Positions 12,501 through 25,400 of a DNA stretch of 64,000 bases are shown here, in pieces. Position 1 is the stretch's first letter. Every line of letters starts with the position of its first letter. Made by a program: the position numbers and the translations under genes. The notes under the pieces are model-generated. The model did no database searches. It was not told the DNA's origin and saw nothing but the letters and a program-made list of their open reading frames with translations. Source of the DNA: Tetrahymena thermophila SB210 (Eukaryota > Ciliophora > Oligohymenophorea > Hymenostomatida > Tetrahymenidae); the NCBI RefSeq assembly GCF_000189635.1, contig NW_002476236.1:310001-374000 (forward strand), in the 5' to 3' direction.

Positions 12501-12549
12501 TCCTGAAGAACGAGAAAGCTAATTTAAATAAAATCTTTAGCAATTATGA
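9519..12549 (+). CDS. Divergent kinesin-like protein with degenerate nucleotide-binding site and coiled-coil tail
   Basis: Exons 9519-9751, 9839-10675, 10731-12345 and 12421-12549 join in frame to 937 aa. Residues 1-320 follow the kinesin head layout. FKYQEVFNSNEELVKNLL resembles the strand and helix before the P-loop. GFNLNFVFFGRAVNIHQ (about 107-123) lies where kinesins have GYNxTxFAYGQTGSGKT. LSRLTIQKTRLLEYLQKTVF followed by GSTKNIIVGDYST (about 270-300) resembles the SKLTRLLQDSLGGNSKT region. The P-loop, switch I (NxxSSRSH) and switch II (DLAGSE) are not recognisable, so ATP hydrolysis is doubtful. Residues about 320-600 are charged and Q-rich; residues about 600-860 form long heptad-rich coiled coil. 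What is inferred: a non-motile, kinesin-derived microtubule or scaffold protein. The alternative is an unrelated coiled-coil protein with chance similarity. Confidence 0.6.
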
Positions 12550-13369
12550 TTAATTTTAATTGATATTTTTTATACTTAAATTTGTATATCTATTCATTTT
12601 TTTGTTTATTAGCTTTTTAAAATTATAAAAATATTTTGCTTTTTTATTTGGGTAAAAAATTCAAATTTTTTTCCATGCAAAATGAGCCTTTTTATTTAAA
12701 ATTGAAATTTTGAAATTATCAATTAAAATTTTGTTTATAAATTTTGCAAAATTATTAATGTTATTATTAACCAAAATAAATGAATAAATACCTTAATTAT
12801 GTTTTATATATAATAGAAACTTTTTATTAACTTCAAAATATTAATCTTTAATTTGATTGAAATGTCTCTCTTTTTTTATTTTCTTTTTACTATCATAATA
12901 TTATGTAAATATAATAGAAGTTAATGAAAAATAATAATTAAGTGGCTAATAACATAAAAATTATAAGTTTTAATGCTAAAATTTAATCTAGTTTAAATTT
13001 TTTAAAGAATTTTTTAGTGAATTAATGATAAGAATAATAAATAATAAAATTTGCATTTTACTAAAATTTTCTTTAATAATGAGCTATAAATATTTATAAC
13101 AAGCTCATGCAAGATACGCATACACAATATTATGGGCATTTATTTATAAGAATAAAATTATATTGAAATAAAAAAAATTCATTTAAAAAACTAATATTTG
13201 ATAGATTGATAGATCATAATTTATATATAGCAATTTGATATAAATAGTACCTCTATAACAAGTTTAGATTCAAGTCTTTTCTAATAAATCATTCAATTTT
13301 TCAAGTAAATAAATATATTTTTATTAATAGCTATTTAAGATAAATAACAATAATAATTAGACTAATAAA
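12550..13369. other. Intergenic AT-rich DNA
   Basis: 820 bp upstream of the RCC1-repeat gene. A+T-rich runs only, with no reading frame or RNA-like structure seen. Confidence 0.4.
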
Positions 13370-15910
13370 ATGTCATCTACCAACAAGGAAGATATTATGT
13401 AAAAATCTTTGTTTTTCAATTTGTATTCAAATAATTATTTAAAGCTTGATGCTGGCTATTTTACGCTAGTTATTACTTCACCAAATCATTTTATTCTTAA
13501 TAAATAAAGCCCAGAAGAAGATAATAGCAGAAAAATGGAAGTAGAAAAACCTATTGAACCTGCATCTACAGAAACCGAAAAAAAGGAAGAAGAAAAGTAA
13601 AATTAACCAAATAGCGATAAATAAGCTGCTACCTCTGAATAAAATAATTCAACTGCTATGTAAGCTGAAGAAGAATAAGTTAATAAAAAAGAAGAGAATA
13701 ACAACTCTCATAACTAACCTCCTAAAGTAGATGCTAAACCTGCTGATTCTTTACAAGAATTAACAAAGGTTTATAACTATGGATCAACTGAAATGGATTA
13801 ATTTTGGCTTCCTGACTCTAGATCTGAAACTCGTCGTCCTTATTTAAATGCTTGTCTTAAAAATCATGTTGTAGTATAAATAGCTTGTGGATCTCTACAC
13901 ACTCTTATCCTTACCAATCTTGGTTTAGTTTATTCTTAAGGTTAAAATGATGATGGCGCTTTAGGTACATTTTTTAAAATTAGCTTTAATATCAAATTTA
14001 AATGGAGAACTTCTCCAAATTAAATTTCTAAATTTTTAGTTAGCTTTTTATAGATTTCTTTTAAGCTAATAAGAATAGCTTGGCGCATTGTATAACAATG
14101 ATAAAATTTAGCTTAAAATCCATTTTTTAAAAATATTCTTTCAAAATATTGCTTTTTAATATTAAAAGAAAATATTTGATTTATCATTATAACATAATAT
14201 TTATAATAAATAGGTAGACCTGCTAACGATGAAGATGAAGACAGTGATAAAAAGGCATAATTAGTCTAAATTCCCATTAAGGTTAACATGATTGCAGCAG
14301 GAGATAGCCACTCAGTTGCTGCAAACTCAGAATTGGGTGTATGCTTTTTCTGGGGTACTTATAGAAATACTGAGAAGGCAAACCTTGCTCCTCCTGCCAG
14401 AACTCCTGTACGTGTTGGCAACAAGGAACTTTACAGAAAAAAACTCACTAAAATTCTCAGTGGATAATAACACTCACTTGTGCTTACTGATGAAGGAGAA
14501 CTATTTGGATGGGGTGACCCTGACATGGGTGTTGTTGGAAGAATGCCTAAGACTCGTCACGGATATGAGCAAGCTCTTAAAGTTGCTAAAATTACATAAA
14601 TAAAGGTATCAGATATTTACACTGGAGGTCGTCACAGCTTTTTGAAGCGCCAAATTAAAAAGGCCATTCCTGCTTCTGACGGTGTCGAAGAGTAAAAGGC
14701 CGAATATGCTTACTATTCTTGGGGTTTAAATAATTTTGGTTAACTTGGTTTAGATTTACCTGAAGAAAGACACTTAGATGTAGTCTTTGAGCCTACTCAA
14801 ATAAAATTCTTTGATAATCTTGAAGTTAAAAAATTCTGTGGTGGAGAATCTCATTCTATTGCTTTGTTAGAAGATGGCACTGTTTACGGTTTTGGTAGAA
14901 ATGATATTGGTTAGTTTGGATTAGGCAAAGTAAAAGATAACCATCCAGTCTATGGAGAAATTAAGGAAATCAACCCTAAACCTATTAAAATAGATACCTT
15001 CCCTGCTGATCATAAAAAGATTATCAACATTTGGGCTGGTGCAAACTACAGTTATGCTTAAGAAGAAACAGGTTAGTGCTATTCTTGGGGATTCGGCTCA
15101 AATTTTGTGTTAGGAAATCGTAAAGATGAAGATGAGGATGAGTACAACCCATATGTTATTCCTAGAGACTTCTATAAGAATGAAATTCCAACAGATTTCG
15201 CTATGGGAACCCAACATGTCACATATTACGTCAATTTAGAGTAATAGTAACATTCTGTACCCAAAGATTTGCTATTAGATGCTGATGACGAATATTTACC
15301 TCACAATATGAGAAAGAAAACAACTGCACTTGCTAAAGCTGCAGCTGAAAAAGCTGAAAAAGAAGAAAGAGCTGCTAAGAGAGCTGAAGAAGCAGCCAAA
15401 AAGAAAGAAGCTGAAGCTGCTAAAAAATAAGCTGAAGCTGAAAAGAAGGCTGAAAAAGAAAAAGAAAGACTTGCTAAAAAGTAAGAAAAAGAATAAGCAG
15501 AAGCTGAAAAGAAGAGAGAAAAGAGCTAACCAAAGAAAGAAGAAAAGTAAGAAGCTGAAAAAGGAAAAAAGAAAACCGAAAATAAGAAAAAAGAAGAGCC
15601 AGCTGAAACCAAGAAGAGAGCTACCTCAAGTTCATCTAAAAAAAATGGTAAAAGCGAAAGTAATAGCAAATCTAGATCTAAGTCTAAGCCAAAAACATCA
15701 GCTGCATCTAGTTCTAAATCAAAGAGCCAATCAAAAGAAAGAACTAAAGCTGAAGATAAGAAAGCTCCTGCTAAAGCTAGCACTGCTTCCAAAGGTAAAT
15801 CAAATGGATCTTCAAGTAAAAAGAAAGCTTCTGACGAAGAGCATGCAAAAGTATCTCAATCTAAAAACAATAAATAGTTAAAAAAGGAGCCTGCTACTAA
15901 GAAAAAATGA
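13370..15910 (+). CDS. RCC1-repeat protein with acidic insert and lysine-rich C-terminal tail
   Basis: Exons 13370-13964 and 14214-15910 (intron 249 nt, long for this window) give 763 aa. The RCC1-type propeller is shown by repeated blades: QIACGSLHTLILTNLGLVYS, IAAGDSHSVAANSELGVCFF, SGQQHSLVLTDEGELFGWG, KFCGGESHSIALLEDGTVYG and WAGANYSYAQEETGQCYSWG. A low-complexity E/Q/N insert occupies about residues 50-140. From about residue 563 the chain becomes a 200-residue A/E/K then S/K-rich tail that ends PATKKK, like a linker-histone tail and rich in nuclear-import-type basic clusters. RCC1 proteins exchange nucleotide on Ran at chromatin, and the tail could give DNA binding. Ran-GEF activity itself is inferred, because many RCC1-repeat proteins have other partners. 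Confidence 0.85.
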
Positions 15911-16990
15911 TGATAAGTTATAAAAAAGAATTTTTTGAATACAATTATAATAAATGTTGATTTATAAGTAGAAAATTTAGTTTAGATAGATAGATAGTTA
16001 GTTAGTTAATTAGTATGATATTTATAATATTTTGGTGTGTTTTATGATATTTCTAAATATAGTTTCAGACCAATATATTAATTATTGAATTATTTAATTA
16101 ATTATTAAATTATTATTCGAATTATATTAGTTCATGTGATTATTATAATATTCTTATATTAAAGCCATACATATCATTTATTCAAAGTATTTGTATTTAG
16201 TTTATGCTTTTTATTTATTCAATTAAGTTAAAAATCATAATTATTTTTTTTATTTTACTACTTCAATCAAAATCAATCAAACTAAATTCTTTTATTATTT
16301 ATCTTTTATTACTAACTCGTTCATATCTTTTTTAAATAAATACCTTTCATATGTACTTTATAAAAAAGCAGATTAAAAATGATATAATATTATTTATATC
16401 GTATTCTATTTCAATTAAAATTAATCAATTAATATGAAATTCTTGACCATATGATTGCTTTGATCTTTTTAATGTAGTAAAGCTATAAAAATGTTGTTCA
16501 GTCATTTAGATTATTTATGCTTAAAATGTAAGCACACTAATCTAAAATATTTTATTGATCTATATCAAGTAAACAATTAAAGTATTTTAACTATACTTCT
16601 ATTAAAGATTTTTCATTTATGTGTAAAATTTAGTGTTAGAATTCAATTTTTCTCATACTTCCTTTGTCTCCCTTTATCCATCTAATTCTAAGTAAATTAG
16701 CTGAAAAAAAACTTAAAAAATGCTTAAGCTAAGCAAGGAAACAATAAATTATACAAAAAAGCTACTCGTTATAAGCTTCATCATAATTATTAAACAAAAA
16801 TGGATGTAGTATTTAAAAATATTTGAAGTAATTGGACTTGCTCGTGTATTTTTAAGAAATAAATCAAAGGAGTTAATTAATTTAGATTCTTCAAAAAATT
16901 TAATTACAAGTACACAAAAAATGAAGATACACTGTTCAATTTAAAAATAAATCTTTTAAAAATATTTTATTTATTAGCTGATTAGATAAC
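15911..16990. other. Convergent intergenic region with short TAGA/TTAG repeats
   Basis: 1.08 kb between the 3' ends of the RCC1-repeat gene and the cystatin gene. A short simple repeat (TAGA then TTAG units) lies near 15980-16015. The rest is AT-rich with no supported gene. Confidence 0.45.
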
Positions 16991-17254
16991 TCACAAAAGT
17001 TTAGCTTCACTAAGTTAAGTAGGTGAGTTAGTATGAGGGAGAGGTTCAAAAACCTTAAGAGAGAGCTTAGTACCGTCATTAGCTTCAGCTTCTAAAAGAT
17101 GATTAGTACCAGCAACAATTTAAGAAGAGTACTTAGTGACATTTAAGGAAGTAAAAGATTTGCCAAGTAAATTGTTAACATCTTAAAGATGGTGATTAGC
17201 TAAATCGTGTTACTTTTAGGTAATTTCTTTACCTTGGAATCCACCGCACAACAT
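16991..17254 (-). CDS. Stefin-type (family 1) cystatin, cysteine-protease inhibitor
   Basis: A single 88-codon frame gives 87 aa (stefins about 98). It starts MLCGG, like the MMCG start of stefins. The papain-binding first loop QIVAG is at residues 45-49 and is followed by TNHLLEA. The second binding loop LPHTN is at 72-76 in a VFEPLPHTNSP context. No signal peptide and no disulfide pair are present, as expected for a cytosolic stefin that blocks papain-like cathepsins. The start was chosen because it gives the family N-terminus. Tetrahymena-type ciliates carry many papain-like proteases, so an endogenous inhibitor fits. The gene is missed by standard-code ORF calling because it uses TAA for Gln several times. 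Confidence 0.9.
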
Positions 17255-18547
17255 TTCTAACTATTTATTTTGCTTAAAGTATTTTTTTGGATATTATTAT
17301 TATTTTTTTTATTTATTATTTGTTATAAAAAATATCTTTAAACTTTAAAGATAAATTATATAAAGCAAAATTTCTTGACCAGAAAATTAAAAATTAGTAA
17401 CAAATGGCAACTACAACAAATTGTTTATTTGTTTTCTATTTTATTGTAATATGTTTATTTTTCTTATCAGGAGAATATCATAATATAGAAGTCTGTAAAA
17501 TAGAAATAATCTAATTGATATGAAAAAAGTAAAAGAATCTGAATGTTTATAAAAAATTTATAAGCAACATAATAAATAGTGTACACACGGACAATACTAA
17601 CTCGATTGTAGTATAATGAACATAAAAATATCATCTTTATCATTATTATTTAATTTTCTTATTTATAAATTAAAAATGAAAGTGGATATTATCTAAGAGG
17701 ATAAAAATAACAAGTTAAGTATTAAATATAAAAAATAATAATAAAATAATAAATATATAATATCGTTTATCTTCACAATTTTATTGTATAATTTTATTTT
17801 AACTTATAATATAAAATCTTTTTTGCAACATACTATATATTTTTAACGGCAATACCTTTTAAGGTTGATCGATACAGTTAAGATAATTTAATTTAAAGAA
17901 TGTGAAAAAATTAAATAATTATTGTGAAAATATGAATTGCCACTTAAAAATTAACCTTTGATTTCAGTTTTTTTTTTAAATAAAGAAAATTGATTTATTC
18001 GCCTGTTTATATTTTTTAAATGATCAATTTTTATTTTAATTAAACATGATTAATTTTATTACAATTTGCTTCAAAATAAATATTCAAAATATAAATGTTA
18101 TCAACTGAACTAATTTAAACAAAAACAAAAATTTAAAAGCTATTTTAATAAAGAAATTTATTGAATTATATCTGAAAAGGTAAATAGACTTAAATAAATT
18201 TGTAAAAAATACAAGTAAATGTGCAAATAATTAGAATACAATAAATATTCGATTATTATTTCTAAATAAATCATATTTTTTTAATTTTTACTAAATAAAT
18301 ATTGTTGTAAATGAATGTATAGAATAAGAAGAATAAAAGATGTTATGGGTATTTTATATTTTATAATTTAATGTTTTTGAATAGATTGTTTTGATTCCAT
18401 TTATATTTTTTTATATTTTTGCTTTTTTTTTTTTGATTTAGATTTTAAATTTTATTTTTTTTATTGTTTTTATATTCAAAGGATGATAATTTAAATATAC
18501 ATTTTTTGATTATAATTGTTTATAAATTTTTGAATTATTAGCTTCAC
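17255..18547. other. Intergenic AT-rich DNA
   Basis: 1.3 kb of A+T-rich DNA upstream of the cystatin gene and downstream of the next minus-strand gene. No gene, tRNA or repeat structure is recognised. Confidence 0.4.
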
Positions 18548-20253
18548 TCAAAATCTAGTGACTTATATCCCTTAGCTTAGTTTTTCTATTCCGCTTTTTA
18601 CTCTGAGAATGTAGTCAAATCTGCAAACTGATTTTTTTTCGCATTCAATGTTTGATAATAAATGGTTTTGATTTTCGATAATATTAATTGACATTTCAAT
18701 GATTTTGAAGATAAGAGATTTATAATAATTGCATTTAATAGAAGCAAAGTCTGTTCCTGTTGATTAAGTTAGATCTTCCTAGTACATTGCTTTATGTAGT
18801 TATAGATCTAATTCATTTTAAGTTATTAGAGGTAAAGAATATTCATTTAATTTTAATAAGAGAGCTGTATAATGTGTATGAGAGTAGTATTCATATTATC
18901 CACTGTCGGACCTTGTTTTAGTAGAAAACATACGCATCCTGTTTACGACTTGCTATAGGAAGTAGCCATGATTGTCAGGAATCTCGAGGCAGTTTAAAAT
19001 ATCTTGTTAGAAAAGTAAGATGAGAGCATGCATAAAAGATTTTTTCAAATTATGAAATTTAGACTGTCTCATTTATTACTTTTTCACTGTCTTTTTATTT
19101 TTAATATTTTAATTACTTGATGAGGAGTTTTCATCAGTTTAAATGTCGATATTAGCAGCTTTATCATTAAGTTACTAGTTTGCTTCGTTATTTAAATAAA
19201 GGTTTTATATTTCGATTGGTGAGTTGAAGGGTTCTGAGTTATTGGAAGGAGATAGTGTTGGTATTTATTTTTTTGTTTATTCTTTAGAATTCATTTTGTA
19301 AGGTGCACGGTGTTTTTTAGTAAAAGATTAAAAAATGTTAATAATACTAGCTGTAAAATATTTTTCTGATTCTGGTCTAATTTTCAGCTAGATATAATTA
19401 TAATCATGTTTGCGTATACTCTCTGTGAATTAGCTACCAATATCTTGAATTACTGAGTATATTCTTTAACAAATTGACACAGCCTCTTTATCATAATCAG
19501 TAATTTCATTATTTTTTAAAAAAGGAAATTATTTCAAGTTTAAATATTTTTAGTTTGACAAAACATTCTTATCAGCAACATCTACGTTTAAATGAGAATA
19601 ATCATCATTAGATTCAATGTATTCATTTTTAATGTTGTCTTACTATTTTAGTTAGTAACCATTCTATTGTATTATGTATTTATCTTTCTAATGTGTTATT
19701 TTTTAAATTTGAATAGTTAAATTCTCTTTTTAAAATAGATTTTTTGTTGAAGTATTATTAGATGACACTGAAGTTACTAAGTTTCTGTTATATTCAGTTT
19801 ATGATTTTTCAGAATTTTAATCTGATGGTAGCTAATTATTAACATTTTGTTGATATTACTTTTTTATAGGTATATTTGAATTTTATACATCTATAAACAT
19901 TCTATCGAACTCAGGTCTAATTACTGTGCAAGCATAATGAGTTAATGTATTTAATACCTCTTCTTTGCTTTTGAAATTTTAGTTACTAATGTATAACTAT
20001 TTAAAAGTACAATAGCGAGGCAGCTTTTTTATTTTAGTTGAATCTGAAAGCACTTAACCATAAGTCTTAATAACCTAAATACTTCTGTGACTTCTTTTGC
20101 TATTTATGGCATTGTATTTACATATCTTTGAAGCATTTGTAATCAAGTCTTACTTGACCTAGATTTGCTATTAATTTCAAAAATAAATATTAAGAATATT
20201 AATTCAATGCTTTTTTTATTGTATACATTTTTTTTAGGAAAGCAGTCTCTCAT
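18548..20253 (-). CDS. Unrecognised Q/N-rich protein
   Basis: A short first exon (20253-20227, nine codons, MRDCFPKKN) joins across a 68-nt GTATAC...TAG intron (20226-20159) to a 537-codon exon (20158-18548), giving 545 aa in one frame. An alternative acceptor 12 nt upstream adds four residues. I do not recognise a family. Two ordered-looking blocks, about residues 10-130 and 205-265, are separated by an N/Q/S-rich stretch. Each block has a similar pattern, a helix with Cys and Tyr then an ExEKYFTASIINIFQ-like or PEFDRMFIDVQ-like end, hinting at an internal repeat. The last 200 residues are helical (HALILLFQQDILNCLEIPDN onward). No signal peptide or membrane span is seen. Confidence 0.7.
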
Positions 20254-22417
20254 ATTCAAAGAGAATTTATGTTAGTTGTTGACTTTTCTTTAATTATTTT
20301 TACTTTTCTTATAATTTGTTTGCTTCTTTTGTTTACTTTATTCACTTATTATAATGTTAAAAAAACTTCTTATTTATTTAATACCTGCGCAAAATAAATA
20401 GTAAAAAAAATTGATCAATGCTTTCTATTAATTAAAAAATAATCTTTATATTAATTTTTATTATTCCTTAAGAGAGATAGGTAAAAGTGTTTAAATATTG
20501 AAATCAAAATTTGAGAATAGCTAAAGTGTACAGATTCTAAAAGCATTGAATTCTCTGTAACAATAATCCTATTAAATAAGGTTCTTTTGAACAATTTAAT
20601 AACAACATTTTTTAACATTAAATTTAAATAACAAATTTAAAAATAAAAATGGCCAAAAAATTCTAAAATTAAATATAAAATTATATTCTTTAGAAATTAA
20701 GCTTTATCATCCTTGATTCTTCAAAGAATATTTTACATAATTTTAGCTTATTTTTTAATTTATATGATAAAAATATTAATTTTGGATTAATGAAATAAAC
20801 TTCTTGTATCCTATTTCACCTTGTTAGCACAGGGTAATATCATTAAAAATAAAATTAAATTTCTAATTACATCAAAAACCCTTTTGTTTACTAATATAGA
20901 GTTACCATTAAAAAAATCTTACAAGAGAAGGACTACATAAATATTGAGTAAATAATAAATTTTAGTTTCAGTAAATTTATTAAAACAGTTAAATAAGGCT
21001 AGCTATTTTGAAATTTATATTACAGACTACATTGTAAGCTCATTTTCCTCTTTATTAAGATAAATTAATAAATAAAAAATAAATGCAGCTTCTGTTTATT
21101 AATTGTGATTTTGGTTAATCATCATCAAAATTTATTGTCAAATACAGTGGAATTAAACAAATTGTTTAAAGCGTTTAGTTATTTATGAAGAAAATTTTAA
21201 GGTTAATTTTTTAAAAATATTATTTTAAAAAGCAATTTTAGCAATCTTCCTTTAGCATCAACAATAGTATAATTACAAGCTTAAAATAAAATTGCTTTTT
21301 TTTCACAAATTCTTAAACTTAAATATTAGAAATTTCTCTTTTAAAAATTGTTTTTGTTTTAAAAAAAATTCCCTTTTTAAAAAATTCTATCTTTTTGTTT
21401 AACTTTATTTTTAAATTTTTATAAAATAACTTAATAAGATACTAAAAAATTAAATATTTTCTCTTTATTTCACTGTTTGCGCAGCTAAATCTTAATAGTT
21501 TAAAATATTAATATTTAAGGGAATATTAATCATTTTTATTAACAAAAACTAACTATTCACTTTAGATATATAGATAAATAAGTAAATAAAGATAGATCGA
21601 TATATAGATAGATAGATAAGCAGACTGTTTTCTTTTTATTCAGAAAGTTGTAAAATAGTTTCTAGAAAATTTTGCAAATTTAAGTAAAATGAAACTATAT
21701 TTTTTCATACTTCACTTTAAAAGAACTTTCAATATCTTATTCCAGCAACTAATACTCAATTGATTAGATAAGAATTTAAAAAATAATTTTAAGCTCTATT
21801 TCTAATTTTAGTTATTACTAATATTTATAATTCAAATATTCAAAATAAACAAATAATACTATCTTGATATGAAATATAAAAATCTTAAGTTGCAACTTAA
21901 AATAGAAAGAATCAATTAAAAATATTCCAACCAAGTAAACAAATTTTAATTTAATCTTAAAAATAGTTAAATGTTTTTTGGAACTTTAAATATCTCCCTT
22001 GATTATTAGTAATAAAAAACTTTTAAGATTATTTTATAAAATGTTATTTTAAAAGGGAATTTTTTATTTAATTAATATAGAAAAGACTAACAAATAAAAA
22101 TATTTATAAACACATTCACTTAATTCAATTTTATTAAAAGGATATATATTTTGAAGGAAAAATAAGTAAGAATGCAAGCAAGCAAACGAAAGAGCACTTT
22201 TTGAGTTGAAACAAAAAATGAATATTTATAAAAAATTATTCATGTAATCTAAATTTATCAAGAACAAACTGAAATTTTACTAAAATTTATTAGAAAAAAA
22301 TAAATAAAAATAGAAGTTAAAATGACTAGCTCTAAATAAAATTTGTTAATATTATTTTTATTATATTTATTTATTTTTATTTTACTTTCTATTTGCTTAT
22401 TGTTTATATTACTTCAC
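20254..22417. other. Long intergenic region with GATA repeats
   Basis: 2.16 kb without a supported gene, the longest gap in the window. A short GATA/TAAATAAG simple repeat lies at about 21563-21620. The rest is homopolymer-rich A+T. It could hold the promoter of the 18548-20253 gene at its left end. Confidence 0.45.
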
Positions 22418-25400
22418 TCATAAATCGAATTAAGACTTAGGTAAAATGAATAGAGTTTGGTGGAGATTTGAGAAATTGGTTGATTCTTATCTATTATCTC
22501 TTTTATTAACTGAATAGCTCTATGATGGAGTTTTAAGTTTTCTTCTCATTTCTAATTTTTACTTCAAACCAGTATTTCTTTTCTTTTCTTTAATAGTCGA
22601 ATTTAAAGGATAGTTAACAGGAGTATATGATTGAGTGAATTAATTAATTTAATCTGAAATATTAATAGCTTAATCGCTTAAATTCCCCATCTAAGTCTAA
22701 GAAGAGTTAATTTCTTTATTTATAATATCATTTGCAAATCTTAAATATTGTTAGAAAGCATTTGAAGTGCTCTTATTAACTTGTTAAAACTTCTCTCTCT
22801 CTTTTTAGTTAGGAGAAAATTTTTATCTTTCTATTGATTAAAAATCTTTAGAAAAATTTCCTTCAAAATTCTTTAATTTTTGTTTTTAAATTTCATCTCT
22901 GCTATTATATTTCTATAGAGAATTGCTAAAGTTCTTGGAACTCCTACAATCCATTTTTTTATTTTCTTATTTTTATTTCATCAAAATTCTTAATAAATTA
23001 TCATATTTTGTGTTTTTTTAATCTTAATTCATGTCAATACAATTTAAATCTGCAGAACCAATTTAACTTAGAAGATATTTTAAAATCTATTTTTTTTTAC
23101 CTAGCAAATTGTTACATTCAATTTAGTATATTTCGTTACCGCTACAGTTTTCTTCAATAAACCTATTTAAATTTTGTTCTGCTATTTTTTAGCTTGTATT
23201 TTCTTATTCGATACTTTTTTTCCTAAGACTTTTAAATAAGTTACTTCTTTCCTAATAAGAATCTAAATCATTACAGCTTTCAATATTGATATGATTTTAA
23301 TCTTACTACTGGCTATTTATTTAATCATCCAAACTGTATTACTGATTTTGCATTTTCAGTTATTAATATTCTGTCCTTTATTTTTATTAATCATTAATTG
23401 AATATATTTAACTCATTTTTTGACCACTTTTGTTTTTATTTTATTAAAAATTTTCTTTTGCATGCTAAACCTATTCTCCAATATTTGCATTTTAAATTTT
23501 AAGGATTTTCATTGAATTACTTAGTACTTTCTAACTTTATTGCTAATTGACTGTAAATTCTATTTTCTATTAACAGCTATTTTACTTTTTTTTTTCATTT
23601 GACTCCTGATTTTTACTATGAGCTGTATTATTTTAAATTTCTTAATTGAAATTTGACGATGAATTAATTTTATTATTTAAATTATTTTGCAAGTTTCTCC
23701 TCTTTTCTTTACCCTCTACAACGCATTTTTTAGAAATAGCACTTTAGATATTTAAATTTTTTAAGACCTTTTTACAATTTTATTGATTATTTTAATGATT
23801 TTTTACTTTTATATCAAGTTGATATTACTAAGCCGCTAAGCTTTATTTAGAAATACTCAAATATGAAGGGTCGCTTAAATCATAAACACTTTAATTTAGT
23901 TATTTTGAAAATGGAGAATCTATGCTTACTTAATATTTTAAATGTTCATTGTTAATACTTGTATTTTCCAAATAATTTTAGGTGTGAATATTATTTTTTT
24001 TAGGGGAGCTTCTTTTCACCCAGCAATCATTAAATGGATCATATATTTTTTATCCTCCCGGAGATAAATTTTAGAATGATAAATTGTGTTTTCCACTTAG
24101 AATTAAGCTTGTATGCCCACAAAAAGTATTAATTTCACTTAAATTGTTTTTTTCATGATCCTCCATTTTCTGTAATCTGATTTTAAATAAACTCTTATTT
24201 TATGAATACTGTGAAAATGATGCTTTTTAGCCTTAGGCTTGTTATTTTATTTATTAACTCTTTAAAAACTGATTTGGAAATATCAGCATACTCTCTCCAT
24301 TTTGATCATCTAAAGTTAAACTTTCACATCGATTAATTATGGTATTATTTTGATTTGTTTAGTTTATCTATGATTTTTACAAAGAATAATCGTTTGATAG
24401 GCTAAGCTCACTATCTATTGTATTGAATTTGCTATTTTTAATAGGCCTTTTTAATTGAAATTTTTGGTTGATCTATTTGCAGGTGTCGAATTAATTTATC
24501 AAAAAATTATTCAAATTATTTTAATGGCTTCTTTCGTTTTTAATATTTTACTTAAAATACTTTTCAACATCACTAATATTATTTTAATTGGATTTTTTAC
24601 TATGGTTCTTATAATTCAAGGTTTTTAAGTGATTCTAGTTAATTGTATTTATTTAACCAACTTGCAGTTAGCTTAAGCAAGAATTTAACTATCTAGACAG
24701 ATAGCTTTACTTATTCTCCTATTCTTCAGTGACACAACGACTTATAGAAGCATTAGAAACTTTTTTTTATTAATTCTAAGAAATTAAGAACTGTCTATTG
24801 CTAATATTTTACAAATTCTATTTAGAATCGGATTAATTTTTTAATACTAAATTCTAGTTTAATTTTGAGCCGCAGTATTAGAATCCAGAAAATTAATTTT
24901 TTATATTTATGGCCTACTAAATATGTTCATCTCTCCATTTTTATTTAGACAAAAGATAATCATTAATCATTTTATTTGTTTTTACTATCCCATAAGCTTA
25001 TACTATTTCCTCATAAAACATGTTTGCATCAAATAAATATAAAGTAGCCTTAATTGAACTGATCGTAGCAGAGTATTTTCTTGTTCCATTTAAATTTAGC
25101 AAGTCTTCATCTCCAAAAAAGGATTTTTCAGGAATAGTACTAATAATCTGAGTTTATTACTTTTTCTATTAAACTGAATGAGGAAGAACATCTAAAATTT
25201 ATTTTTATGAATAATTTAACTGCACATTTCCACTATCTAAATAGTAAATATATTCTACTTTTTAATCTTATTTATAAACTACTTCATTGAGTGAAAGCTG
25301 CTTTATTTGATGCTCATAACTTATCCTTACTTTTCCCTCTTTTGGTACAAGTTTTAGCAGAGAAAAACTCCTAAAAAAAGGATTTTAGTTAATTATGAAA

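Noticed and set aside
15330-15881. Lysine/leucine-rich 183-codon frame and a minus-strand hydrophobic frame
   Set aside because: Both are shadows of the repetitive A/E/K coding tail of the RCC1-repeat gene.
21563-21620. GATA simple repeat as a possible origin or boundary element
   Set aside because: Short microsatellites of this kind are common in such AT-rich DNA, and nothing else marks the site.
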